DNA of 64,000 bases. Origin: Paenibacillus sp. BJ-4. Its GTDB lineage: Bacteria > Bacillota > Bacilli > Paenibacillales > Paenibacillaceae. The position numbers and the translations under genes are program-made. This document shows positions 1-7,478 of this stretch, one piece after another (within the stretch, counting starts at the first letter, position 1; each line of letters begins with the position of its first letter). The notes beneath the pieces were generated by a model. It did not search any database and had not been told where the DNA came from. It was given only the letters and a program-made list of their open reading frames with translations. The stretch is taken from the NCBI RefSeq assembly GCF_020404765.1, contig NZ_JAIVEM010000188.1, positions 1-64,000 of the forward strand, in the 5' to 3' direction.

Positions 1-22
1 ATTTCTGTCCTTTTTTAGCCAT
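1..22 (-). CDS. Start of a truncated CDS, possibly an IS3-family transposase OrfA
   Basis: Reading leftwards from 22, an ATG opens the frame MAKKGQK, which runs off the window edge. A Shine-Dalgarno-like GAAGGGGAT lies just upstream (about 29-37 on the minus strand). An N-terminus of this kind is common in OrfA proteins of IS3-family elements, and the inverted repeats just upstream (28-98) would suit an element end. Only seven codons are visible, so the family call is inference from a short motif. It could equally be another lysine-rich small protein. Confidence 0.35.
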
Positions 23-27
23 ACAAA

Positions 28-98
28 TATCCCCTTCAAGTTCACTCAATCCTCATGATACCATGCGGACTTTTTTGAGTGTCTACTTGAAGGGGATA
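28..98. repeat. 14-bp inverted repeat, possible element end or regulatory hairpin
   Basis: Arms 28-41 and 85-98 are perfect reverse complements (TATCCCCTTCAAGT / ACTTGAAGGGGATA). An inner pair ACTCAA (44-49) / TTGAGT (75-80) extends the dyad. The left arm contains the Shine-Dalgarno of the leftward frame starting at 22, so the hairpin could hide that ribosome binding site. Sequestering read-through translation in this way is a known property of several insertion sequences. A similar string to 77-90 recurs at 63987-64000. Confidence 0.5.
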
Positions 99-239
99 AT
101 ACCACTACTTACTTAGGGGCTTGCCTTTTTGCATTTTTAGAGTCTTTCAAGCGGCTCGTACCATCCACCAGAGATAGATGTTTAATAGCTTTAGAAAAGC
201 ACTGAAAATGGGGAATCTGCTGAAAGCAGCGAGAGAGGA

Positions 240-344
240 CGGAACGATTGCGAAAAAGCGTCAGCGGTCGCCTTTGTATCCGGATTTTTACCACTAAGCC
301 ACTAAATAAAATCTGGATACAACAGCGATTGGAGCAACGTTCCG
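240..344. repeat. Long imperfect inverted repeat (REP/MITE-like)
   Basis: The left arm (about 240-290) and right arm (about 304-344) are imperfect reverse complements. The core TTGTATCCGGATTTT (274-288) faces AAAATCTGGATACAA (308-322), and CGGAACG (240-246) faces CGTTCCG (338-344). Neither strand shows a convincing gene here. The dyad has no U-tract directly after it, so it is not a plain terminator. It may be a dispersed palindromic element, but no second copy was seen in this window. Confidence 0.5.
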
Positions 345-397
345 TTCGCGGAGCGTCGTCAGAACACCTTTTTTACTCCTACTCCTGCTCTTATGCA

Positions 398-1438
398 CTA
401 TTGTAATATCGGAGTGGACTCTCTATATATCGGCTCTGTTTTGATATGTGTGATTTGATAAGGTCTGGAAGGATCTTTGACCCGCGCCAGTAGCATCTCA
501 GCTGCCGTAATACCCATCTCGTTGTTGTAAATATGGACGGTAGATAGATGAGGCTCCACAATCCGGGATTCAGGAGCATTATCAAATCCAAACACGGCAA
601 TATCCGCAGGAATTTTCATGTTTTTATTTTTGAGCGCTTTCATGACACTGACGGCAATAAAATCATTGGCGCACACAAACGCAGACGGCAACTCGTTCAT
701 CCCCTCCAACTGTTTATCCATCCAATCCGACTCGGAGAAAAAATTTCGGTCGTGGTCGATGATACAACAGGATAAATCCACAGTAAGACCGGCTTCAATT
801 AAAGCTCTGTTATATCCAACCCACCGCTCGTTGAAGCTTTTGCAATGCTTATAATCCCCAACAAAACCGATCCGCGTAAATCCGCCCTGAATCAGGCTTT
901 TGGTAACAGAATAAACGCTATGCTCATTTTCCATCAACAATAAATCCGCTTTCAAATCAGGATAAAAAATGTCCACCGAGCAATCGATAAAGATCGTGGG
1001 CAGTCCCAAACTCGTAACGAGTTCACTATATTGTGGATCAAACATTTCAATACAAATGATTCCATCGGCCTTGGAGGCTTCAAAATTATTAGGAAGTGCT
1101 CCTGCATATAATTCATTTTCCCGCACAATATGAATCGACAGGTTATACCCTTCCGCGCTGATTCTTTTCTCCAGACCACTGATGAGCAAGGAGCCAAAAT
1201 GCGAGCTGTTCGGCAGATTGCATGTGAACAGGGCGATGTTACCTTGTTTTTTCGGAATGATGCTCTCTGTTTCCACATAGGCAAATTGCTTATATTTGAG
1301 TTCTATCGCTTTTTTTATGACTTTGTTCCGAGTCTCAATCGGGACGCTGTCACTTCCATTAATTGCTTTGGAAGCAGTGTTTCGGGAGATTCCCAAAGCA
1401 TCGGCGATATCTTGAATAGTAACTTTTTCTTTCCTCAT
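398..1438 (-). CDS. LacI-family transcriptional regulator
   Basis: A 346-residue protein of normal LacI length. Residues 6-50 form the N-terminal helix-turn-helix and hinge (TIQDIADALGISRNTASKAI). The rest is a periplasmic-binding-protein-like effector domain with the typical segment ICIEMFDPQ and the C-terminal pattern FGFDNAPESRIVEPHLSTV. Such proteins are dimeric repressors that release DNA on binding a sugar or related effector. The gene is transcribed away from the nif operon and shares its 530-bp upstream region. No neighbouring sugar operon appears on its downstream side in this window, so the effector cannot be named. A role in nif control is not supported. Confidence 0.9.
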   Translation of the reverse strand: MRKEKVTIQDIADALGISRNTASKAINGSDSVPIETRNKVIKKAIELKYKQFAYVETESIIPKKQGNIALFTCNLPNSSHFGSLLISGLEKRISAEGYNLSIHIVRENELYAGALPNNFEASKADGIICIEMFDPQYSELVTSLGLPTIFIDCSVDIFYPDLKADLLLMENEHSVYSVTKSLIQGGFTRIGFVGDYKHCKSFNERWVGYNRALIEAGLTVDLSCCIIDHDRNFFSESDWMDKQLEGMNELPSAFVCANDFIAVSVMKALKNKNMKIPADIAVFGFDNAPESRIVEPHLSTVHIYNNEMGITAAEMLLARVKDPSRPYQITHIKTEPIYRESTPILQ

Positions 1439-1632
1439 GGACAGGTTCCACCTTCGCTTATATATGATTGTCGGTGAGGTACGGTCGCCTTTCCGAATTC
1501 TCGTATAGACCTAAAAATGTATCCTAAATGTATAATAGTTCGCATGAAATAGCAATGTTCGTGTTACAAATGATCAATTAATTTTTACGTTTGTAAAGTA
1601 AATTAGTAACTTCGTTTAACTCTATTGCTTTG

Positions 1633-1742
1633 AAAGAGGGGAGTGCAGACGGCCGATTCGAGGATTGGCAGGTGCTTGCCAAGGTTCCGAGGTTCGTTTT
1701 GCCGGAAATGTTTCATCCTCCGTCTGTGCGGACTCTCTTTTT
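1633..1742 (+). ncRNA. Structured hairpin ending in a U-tract: candidate small RNA or attenuator
   Basis: A long stem pairs 1643-1652 with 1720-1729 (10 bp including two G-U pairs). It continues across a small internal loop as 1633-1640 with 1733-1740. It is followed by a run of T, so on the plus strand it has the form of an intrinsic terminator. The unusual part is the 67-nt apical domain (1653-1719), which folds further: TTGGCA (1665-1670) pairs with TGCCAA (1677-1682), and GGA (1704-1706) with TCC (1716-1718). No plus-strand gene lies upstream, since the LacI gene points the other way. The transcript would therefore be a short independent RNA ending about 130 bp before the nif promoter. 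I do not recognise a known riboswitch or sRNA family. Confidence 0.4.
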
Positions 1743-1808
1743 TATGTCCTGATGTCATTGAGAAAATGAAATGTAACCGCACACATGTTAACAATGCGAT
1801 ATATTACC

Positions 1809-1825
1809 TGACGTAAAAATTGACA
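1809..1825 (+). promoter_or_regulatory. Putative GlnR site I upstream of the nif promoter
   Basis: The sequence TGACGTAAAAATTGACA fits the GlnR/TnrA consensus TGTNA-N7-TNACA with a perfect right half and a degenerate left half. It lies about 50 bp upstream of the -35 box, where an activating site would be expected. The nif operon of Paenibacillus is known to be controlled positively and negatively by GlnR through two sites. Assigning this 17-mer as site I is inference. Confidence 0.5.
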
Positions 1826-1872
1826 CATATGTGAAATGAGGACAAATGTCAGAGATTTCATGGAGAAGCGAA

Positions 1873-1901
1873 TTGACTGGATTTGCCTCTGTCTCTAAGA
1901 T
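1873..1901 (+). promoter_or_regulatory. Sigma-A type promoter of the nif operon
   Basis: TTGACT (1873-1878) and TAAGAT (1896-1901) are separated by 17 bp. This places the transcription start near 1908-1910, about 59 bp before nifB. The boxes match the vegetative-type promoter described for P. polymyxa nif operons. I see no -24/-12 sigma-54 element and no NifA-type upstream activator sequence, as expected for this lineage. Confidence 0.85.
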
Positions 1902-1933
1902 GTAATTATATTCCAGACCAAATTAGAGATTTG

Positions 1934-1950
1934 TGTAAGGGAATATAACG
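1934..1950 (+). promoter_or_regulatory. Putative GlnR site II in the nif 5' leader
   Basis: TGTAAGGGAATATAACG matches the GlnR consensus TGTNA-N7-TNACA at all fixed positions except the last base. It sits downstream of the -10 box, at roughly +25 to +41. A regulator bound there would block transcription, which agrees with the known repression of Paenibacillus nif genes by GlnR under nitrogen excess. Confidence 0.7.
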
Positions 1951-1967
1951 TGGAGAGGAGGGAATGA

Positions 1968-3467
1968 ATGGACTCTTTAGCTGATCTCTCGGAAACCCCC
2001 TTAGCATTAGAAACTCTCAGACGACATCCCTGTTATAACGAAGAGGCACATCGCTATTTTGCGCGCATTCATCTTCCGGTAGCTCCGGCATGCAATATTC
2101 AGTGCCATTATTGCAACCGCAAATTCGATTGCGTCAATGAAAGCCGTCCCGGCGTGGTCAGTGAACTGCTCACGCCGGAGCAGGCGGCACGCAAGACCTA
2201 TGGCGTAGCGGCTCAGCTCATGCAGCTGTCCGTTGTCGGCATAGCGGGACCTGGAGATCCGCTGGCCAATGCAGACGCAACCTTCGATACCTTCCGCCGG
2301 GTCCGTGAGACAGTTAAGGATGTCATATTCTGTCTCAGTACGAATGGACTTACCTTGATCAAGCATGTCGACAGGATTGTAGAGTTGGGTATTTCGCATG
2401 TCACGATCACGATCAATGCTGTAGATCCAGTCGTGGGAAGCCGCATTTATGGATGGGTCCACGATGAAGGAAAACGTTATACCGGAGAGGAGGGCGCGCG
2501 GCTGTTGATTGACCGCCAGCTTGCAGGCTTGAAGATGCTGGCTTCAAGAGGCGTATTGTGCAAGGTGAACTCGGTACTGATTCCCGAAGTCAACGATGCC
2601 CATCTGCCGGAGGTAGCCAGGGTGGTCAAGGAGCATGGCGCAGTGATTCACAACATTATGCCGCTCATCATCGCTCCCGGCAGCCGGTATGAGCAGGAAG
2701 GGATGCAGGCCCCTCGTCCCCGTCTGGTGCGGCAGCTGCAGGAGCAATGTGCTGACGCGGGAGCCGTTATTATGCGCCATTGCCGTCAGTGCAGGGCGGA
2801 TGCAATCGGCCTGCTGGGCGAGGATCGCAATCAGGATTTTACATGGGAGAACATAGCGGCCGCTCCTCCCATGGATGAAGGGGCAAGGGCACAATTTCAG
2901 AAAGAACTGGATGAGAAGGTGAGAGTAAGGATGGAACGCAAGGAGGGACAATCGCACCCCAAACAATCGTCAACCGCGGCTGGCTGTAGCTGTCCGTTAT
3001 CGGGAGGTGAGCCTGAATCAAGCTTTACCTCAAAACCGGTCCTGATCGCTGTGGCCAGTCGTGGCGGAGGAAAGGTGAATCAGCATTTCGGCCGTGCCAA
3101 GGAGTTCATGATCTATGAAAGCGACGGGACGATTGTCAATTTCGTAGGCATCCGCAAGGTGCAATCCTACTGTCACGGGAAAGCCGATTGCAATGGGGAT
3201 AAGGCCGAGACGATGAAGGAGATCCTTTCCATGGTGCATGACTGTGCATTGCTGCTGTCGGCCGGCATAGGTGAGGCCCCCAAAGAGGCATTGCAGGAAG
3301 CTGGCGTGCTGCCTATTGTATGCGGCGGGGATATTGAGGAATCCGTTCTGGAATATGTAAAATTTCTGCGTTATATGTATCCTGTGCAGAGCAGTGAGGG
3401 AAGTAAGCGCAATAAGAGAGCTAAGGGCATTCATTCAGATTCACCCATTGAACATTTTGGAGGCTGA
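1968..3467 (+). CDS. nifB: NifB, radical SAM enzyme of FeMo-cofactor synthesis
   Basis: This 499-residue protein makes NifB-co, the [8Fe-9S-C] precursor of the nitrogenase cofactor, by SAM-dependent carbide insertion and fusion of two 4Fe clusters. Cys42, Cys46 and Cys49 in CNIQCHYC form the radical-SAM CX3CX2C motif, followed by glycine-rich SAM-binding segments (VVGIAGPGDPLAN). From about residue 350 a NifX/NafY-like cofactor-binding domain follows (LIAVASRGGGKVNQHFG), so this is the two-domain form. The start is set by GGAGAGGAGGG just upstream of ATG 1968; the ATG four bases earlier opens a frame that stops at once. It is the first gene of the nif operon and ends 6 bp before nifH. Confidence 0.98.
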   Translation: MDSLADLSETPLALETLRRHPCYNEEAHRYFARIHLPVAPACNIQCHYCNRKFDCVNESRPGVVSELLTPEQAARKTYGVAAQLMQLSVVGIAGPGDPLANADATFDTFRRVRETVKDVIFCLSTNGLTLIKHVDRIVELGISHVTITINAVDPVVGSRIYGWVHDEGKRYTGEEGARLLIDRQLAGLKMLASRGVLCKVNSVLIPEVNDAHLPEVARVVKEHGAVIHNIMPLIIAPGSRYEQEGMQAPRPRLVRQLQEQCADAGAVIMRHCRQCRADAIGLLGEDRNQDFTWENIAAAPPMDEGARAQFQKELDEKVRVRMERKEGQSHPKQSSTAAGCSCPLSGGEPESSFTSKPVLIAVASRGGGKVNQHFGRAKEFMIYESDGTIVNFVGIRKVQSYCHGKADCNGDKAETMKEILSMVHDCALLLSAGIGEAPKEALQEAGVLPIVCGGDIEESVLEYVKFLRYMYPVQSSEGSKRNKRAKGIHSDSPIEHFGG

Positions 3468-3473
3468 GAAGAT

Positions 3474-4340
3474 ATGAGACAAATAGCGTTTTACGGTAAG
3501 GGCGGTATTGGCAAATCGACGACCTCGCAGAATACATTGGCTCAGCTCGCGACCAAATTCAAACAAAAAATTATGATCGTAGGCTGTGATCCCAAGGCAG
3601 ACTCCACCCGTCTAATTCTGAATACGAAGGCCCAGCAGACAGTACTGCATCTGGCGGCTGAAAGGGGTACGGTGGAGGATTTGGAGCTGGAGGATGTTGT
3701 CCAGAAGGGCTTCGGTGACATCCTGAATGTGGAATGCGGCGGGCCAGAGCCCGGTGTCGGCTGTGCAGGGCGCGGAATTATCACAGCCATTAATTTTTTG
3801 GAGGAAGAGGGAGCCTACGAAGGGCTGGATTTTGTGTCCTACGATGTACTGGGGGACGTAGTGTGCGGAGGCTTCGCTATGCCGATCCGGGAGAAGAAGG
3901 CTCAGGAAATCTATATTGTATGCTCAGGTGAAATGATGGCCATGTACGCTGCCAACAATATTGCGCGCGGGATCTTAAAGTACGCCAACAGCGGCGGGGT
4001 GCGTTTGGGCGGCTTAATCTGCAACAGTCGGAATACGGACCGGGAAGCAGATTTGATTACAGAGCTTGCAAGAAGACTGAATACGCAGATGATCCACTTT
4101 TTGCCGCGTGATAATGTTGTGCAGCATGCTGAGCTGCGCCGTATGACCGTTACTCAATACAGCCCGGACCATAAGCAGGCTGCGGAGTATGAAGAGCTGG
4201 CAGGTAAAATTTTGAATAACGATATGCTAACGGTTCCCACTCCCATTTCCATGGAAGAGCTGGAGGAGCTGTTGATGGAATTCGGCATTATTGAGGATGA
4301 AGAGACCGCAATTAAAAAAGCTGAGGCGTCAGGGCAGTAG
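3474..4340 (+). CDS. nifH: NifH, nitrogenase iron protein (dinitrogenase reductase)
   Basis: This 288-residue protein is the ATP-dependent electron donor to NifDK and is also needed for cofactor and P-cluster maturation. The P-loop GKGGIGKS occupies residues 8-15. Cys97 (GVGCAGRG) and Cys131 (VVCGGF) are the ligands of the [4Fe-4S] cluster shared across the dimer. Arg100 is the residue ADP-ribosylated in species with DraT; no draT/draG is present here. A GGAGG-type site precedes ATG 3474, which follows nifB closely and suggests coupled translation. Length and motifs are normal for the molybdenum enzyme. Confidence 0.99.
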   Translation: MRQIAFYGKGGIGKSTTSQNTLAQLATKFKQKIMIVGCDPKADSTRLILNTKAQQTVLHLAAERGTVEDLELEDVVQKGFGDILNVECGGPEPGVGCAGRGIITAINFLEEEGAYEGLDFVSYDVLGDVVCGGFAMPIREKKAQEIYIVCSGEMMAMYAANNIARGILKYANSGGVRLGGLICNSRNTDREADLITELARRLNTQMIHFLPRDNVVQHAELRRMTVTQYSPDHKQAAEYEELAGKILNNDMLTVPTPISMEELEELLMEFGIIEDEETAIKKAEASGQ

Positions 4341-4426
4341 ACCGCAGCCAGAAGGCTTAATGACGGAAACATCGGATGATGGTGGGGAGCTGAACGCGCA
4401 GCTTGCAGGAGGGAGGAATAGGCCAA

Positions 4427-5875
4427 ATGAGCAGTATTGTGGATAAGGGAAAGCAGATCGTAGAGGAGATACTGGAGGTATATCCCCAGAAGTCAAAGAA
4501 GGACCGGACCAAGCATTTTGAGATCGCGGATGAGGAGCTTGTGAACTGCGGAACCTGTTCCATCAAGTCCAACATGAAATCACGACCCGGCGTCATGACG
4601 GCGAGGGGCTGCGCTTATGCAGGGTCCAAGGGTGTGGTATGGGGCCCGATTAAAGACATGGTGCACATTAGCCATGGTCCCATCGGCTGCGGACAATACA
4701 GCTGGGGTACCCGACGCAATTATGCGAATGGGGTATTGGGAATCAATAATTTTACCGCTATGCAGATTACAAGCAATTTTCAGGAAAAGGATATCGTGTT
4801 TGGCGGAGATAAGAAACTGGAGGTGATCTGCAGGGAAATTAAGGAGATGTTCCCGCTGGCTAAGGGCATCTCCGTACAATCTGAATGTCCGGTTGGACTG
4901 ATTGGTGATGATATCGGGGCTGTGGCCAAGAAGATGACAGAGGAGCTGGGCATTCCAGTCATTCCTGTACGCTGTGAGGGCTTTCGCGGGGTGAGTCAGT
5001 CTCTGGGCCATCACATTGCCAATGATGCTATCCGCGATTTTCTGATGGGTCGCCGCGAGCTGAAGGAGTGCGGGCCTTATGATGTCTCCATTATCGGGGA
5101 CTATAATATTGGCGGAGATGCCTGGGCCTCACGCATTTTGCTGGAGGAAATGGGACTGCGGGTCATAGCGCAGTGGTCGGGTGACGGCACGATCAATGAG
5201 CTGGGCATTGCCCATAAATCCAAGCTCAACCTGATCCATTGTCATCGTTCAATGAATTATATGTGTACAACGATGGAGCAGGAATACGGAATTCCCTGGA
5301 TGGAATATAACTTCTTTGGCCCGACCAAGACGGTGGAGAGCCTAAGGGCGATTGCCGCCCGCTTTGACGAAACGATTCAGGAGAAATGTGAGCAGGTCAT
5401 CGCCCAATATATGCCGCAGATGGAGGAGGTCATCCGTAAATATCGCCCCCGGCTGGAAGGTAAAAAGGTGATGCTTCTGATTGGCGGGCTGCGGGCAAGG
5501 CATACCATCGGTGCCTATGAGGATCTGGGTATGGAAATTGTGGCTACTGGCTATGAATTTGCCCATAAGGATGATTACGAAAAAACGTTTCCCGATGTAA
5601 AGGAAGGCACGATTTTGTACGATGATCCAACGGCCTATGAACTGGAGGAATTGGCCCAGCGACTGAATATTGACTTGATGGGCGCCGGAGTCAAGGAGAA
5701 ATATGTGTATCACAAAATGGGCATTCCCTTCCGCCAAATGCACTCCTGGGATTACAGCGGGCCTTATCATGGCTTTGACGGCTTCAAGATTTTTGCACGT
5801 GATATGGATATGACCATTAACAGTCCAGTATGGAGCCTGCTGCCGTCCCGGCAAATTGCGGAGGTGTCGATATGA
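4427..5875 (+). CDS. nifD: NifD, nitrogenase MoFe protein alpha chain
   Basis: The 482-residue alpha subunit carries the FeMo-cofactor and half of each P-cluster. Cys62, Cys88 and Cys154 are the P-cluster ligands, at the same numbers as in Azotobacter. Cys272 (LIHCHRSMNY) and His439 (MHSWDYSGPYHG) are the cofactor ligands. ATG 4427 is chosen because GGAGGGAGG lies about 10 bp ahead of it; an in-frame TTG at 4403 would add only eight residues. The stop overlaps the nifK start (ATGA), indicating coupled, equimolar synthesis. Confidence 0.98.
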   Translation: MSSIVDKGKQIVEEILEVYPQKSKKDRTKHFEIADEELVNCGTCSIKSNMKSRPGVMTARGCAYAGSKGVVWGPIKDMVHISHGPIGCGQYSWGTRRNYANGVLGINNFTAMQITSNFQEKDIVFGGDKKLEVICREIKEMFPLAKGISVQSECPVGLIGDDIGAVAKKMTEELGIPVIPVRCEGFRGVSQSLGHHIANDAIRDFLMGRRELKECGPYDVSIIGDYNIGGDAWASRILLEEMGLRVIAQWSGDGTINELGIAHKSKLNLIHCHRSMNYMCTTMEQEYGIPWMEYNFFGPTKTVESLRAIAARFDETIQEKCEQVIAQYMPQMEEVIRKYRPRLEGKKVMLLIGGLRARHTIGAYEDLGMEIVATGYEFAHKDDYEKTFPDVKEGTILYDDPTAYELEELAQRLNIDLMGAGVKEKYVYHKMGIPFRQMHSWDYSGPYHGFDGFKIFARDMDMTINSPVWSLLPSRQIAEVSI

Positions 5876-7401
5876 GCGAGCGTCTGAATATTGTCGATCA
5901 CAATCAGCTGTTTCGGCAGGATAAATATGTGCGCCAGCGTGAGGGAAAACGAGCCTTCGAGGCCCCTTGCTCGCCGGAGGAGGTTACCGCCACCCTGGAG
6001 TACACCAAGACGACGGAATACAAGGACAAGAATTTCGCCCGTACAGCCGTAGTCGTGAACCCGGCCAAGGCTTGTCAGCCGCTGGGAGCGATCATGGCTG
6101 CGCTGGGCTTCGAAAAAACGCTCCCGTTCATTCATGGCTCACAGGGCTGCACGGCCTATTTCCGCAGCCATCTTGCCCGCCACTTTAAAGAGCCAGTTCC
6201 TGCTGTATCCACCTCGATGACCGAGGATGCCGCCGTATTCGGCGGCATGCGCAACCTGATTGACGGTATGGAGAACTGCATCGCCTTGTATAAGCCGGAG
6301 ATGATTGCCGTATGCACGACCTGTATGGCAGAGGTGATCGGGGATGATCTGTCCGCCTTCCTGGCCAATGCCCGTCAGGAGGGAGCCCTTCCCGAGGATA
6401 TGCCTGTTCCTTTTGCCAATACCCCCAGCTTTTCCGGTTCACACATTACAGGCTATGATGCCATGCTGCGCTCTGTACTGGAGACGCTGTATAGCAAGTC
6501 AGGCCGGACGCCGCAGCCTGGTCATGAATTGAAGCTGAATGTACTGCTTGGGTTTGAGGGGTATACGGGCAATTTTGCAGAAATGCGGCGTATACTGGGA
6601 TTGTTTGGCGTACCGTATACCATTCTGGGCGACCACAGCAGTAATTTTGATTCAGGCGCTGCTGGGGAGTACAGCTACTATTATGGGGGAACGCCGCTTG
6701 AGGATGTAACCAAAGCCGCAGACGCTGCCGGTACGTTGGCGATCCAGCAGCACTCTCTTCGTAAAACATTGGGTTATATAAAGCGAACCTGGGGGCAACA
6801 GGTGTCCTCCATCTCCACTCCGCTGGGCATCCGCGCTACAGATCGCTTGCTTGAAGAGATCAGCCGGCTGTCCGGAATCGAAATTCCCGAGGCATTGAAG
6901 CAGGAGCGCGCCCGAACTCTCGATGCCATGATGGATTCGCATGCTTATCTGCACGGCAAACGTGTGGCTATGGCGGGAGACCCGGATACGCTCATCGGCT
7001 TAATTGGCTTTTGTCTGGAGCTGGGCATGGAGCCGGTGCACATTGTCTGTTCCAATGGGGACCGGAAATTTGAGAAGGAAGCAGAGCGTCTGCTGAAGTC
7101 CAGTCCCTACGGTGCAGAAGCAAAGGTGCATTGCGGTCAGGATTTGTGGCATATGCGTTCGCTGCTGTTCGAGGACCCGGTGGACCTGGCTATTGGCAGC
7201 TCTCATTTGAAGTTTGCGGCCAAAGAGGCGAACATTCCTCTGCTGCGTGTGGGCTTCCCGATCTTCGACAGACATCATATGCATCGTTATCCGATTATCG
7301 GCTATCAGGGGGCGTTGAATCTGCTTACCCAATTCGTAAATACCGTACTGGATGTCATGGAGGAGCAGGCTCCGGATCACAGCTTTGATCTGGTACGCTA
7401 A
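5872..7401 (+). CDS. nifK: NifK, nitrogenase MoFe protein beta chain
   Basis: The 509-residue beta subunit completes the alpha2-beta2 MoFe protein and supplies the other P-cluster ligands. These are Cys68 (AKACQPLGA), Cys93 (GSQGCTAYFRSH) and Cys151 (CTTCMAEVIGDD). ATG 5872 overlaps the nifD stop and has GGAGG upstream. Frames starting further upstream within nifD lack a ribosome binding site. The sequence is complete, with no sign of the shortened VnfK/AnfK type, so it belongs to a molybdenum nitrogenase. Confidence 0.98.
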   Translation: MSERLNIVDHNQLFRQDKYVRQREGKRAFEAPCSPEEVTATLEYTKTTEYKDKNFARTAVVVNPAKACQPLGAIMAALGFEKTLPFIHGSQGCTAYFRSHLARHFKEPVPAVSTSMTEDAAVFGGMRNLIDGMENCIALYKPEMIAVCTTCMAEVIGDDLSAFLANARQEGALPEDMPVPFANTPSFSGSHITGYDAMLRSVLETLYSKSGRTPQPGHELKLNVLLGFEGYTGNFAEMRRILGLFGVPYTILGDHSSNFDSGAAGEYSYYYGGTPLEDVTKAADAAGTLAIQQHSLRKTLGYIKRTWGQQVSSISTPLGIRATDRLLEEISRLSGIEIPEALKQERARTLDAMMDSHAYLHGKRVAMAGDPDTLIGLIGFCLELGMEPVHIVCSNGDRKFEKEAERLLKSSPYGAEAKVHCGQDLWHMRSLLFEDPVDLAIGSSHLKFAAKEANIPLLRVGFPIFDRHHMHRYPIIGYQGALNLLTQFVNTVLDVMEEQAPDHSFDLVR

Positions 7402-7478
7402 TCGGTGTAGCGCGTAGATGGAAGTTGGTTGCTGGACTTGTGACAATGGATTCTATCTGAAATAAGGGGGTTGTGCTG

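Noticed and set aside
109..294. Leftward open frame of 61 codons near the left edge
   Set aside because: It lies largely within the imperfect palindrome, has no ribosome binding site and no recognisable motif.
1772..1793. A third full GlnR site
   Set aside because: TGTAA and TAACA half-sites are present but 12 bp apart, instead of the 7 bp the consensus requires.
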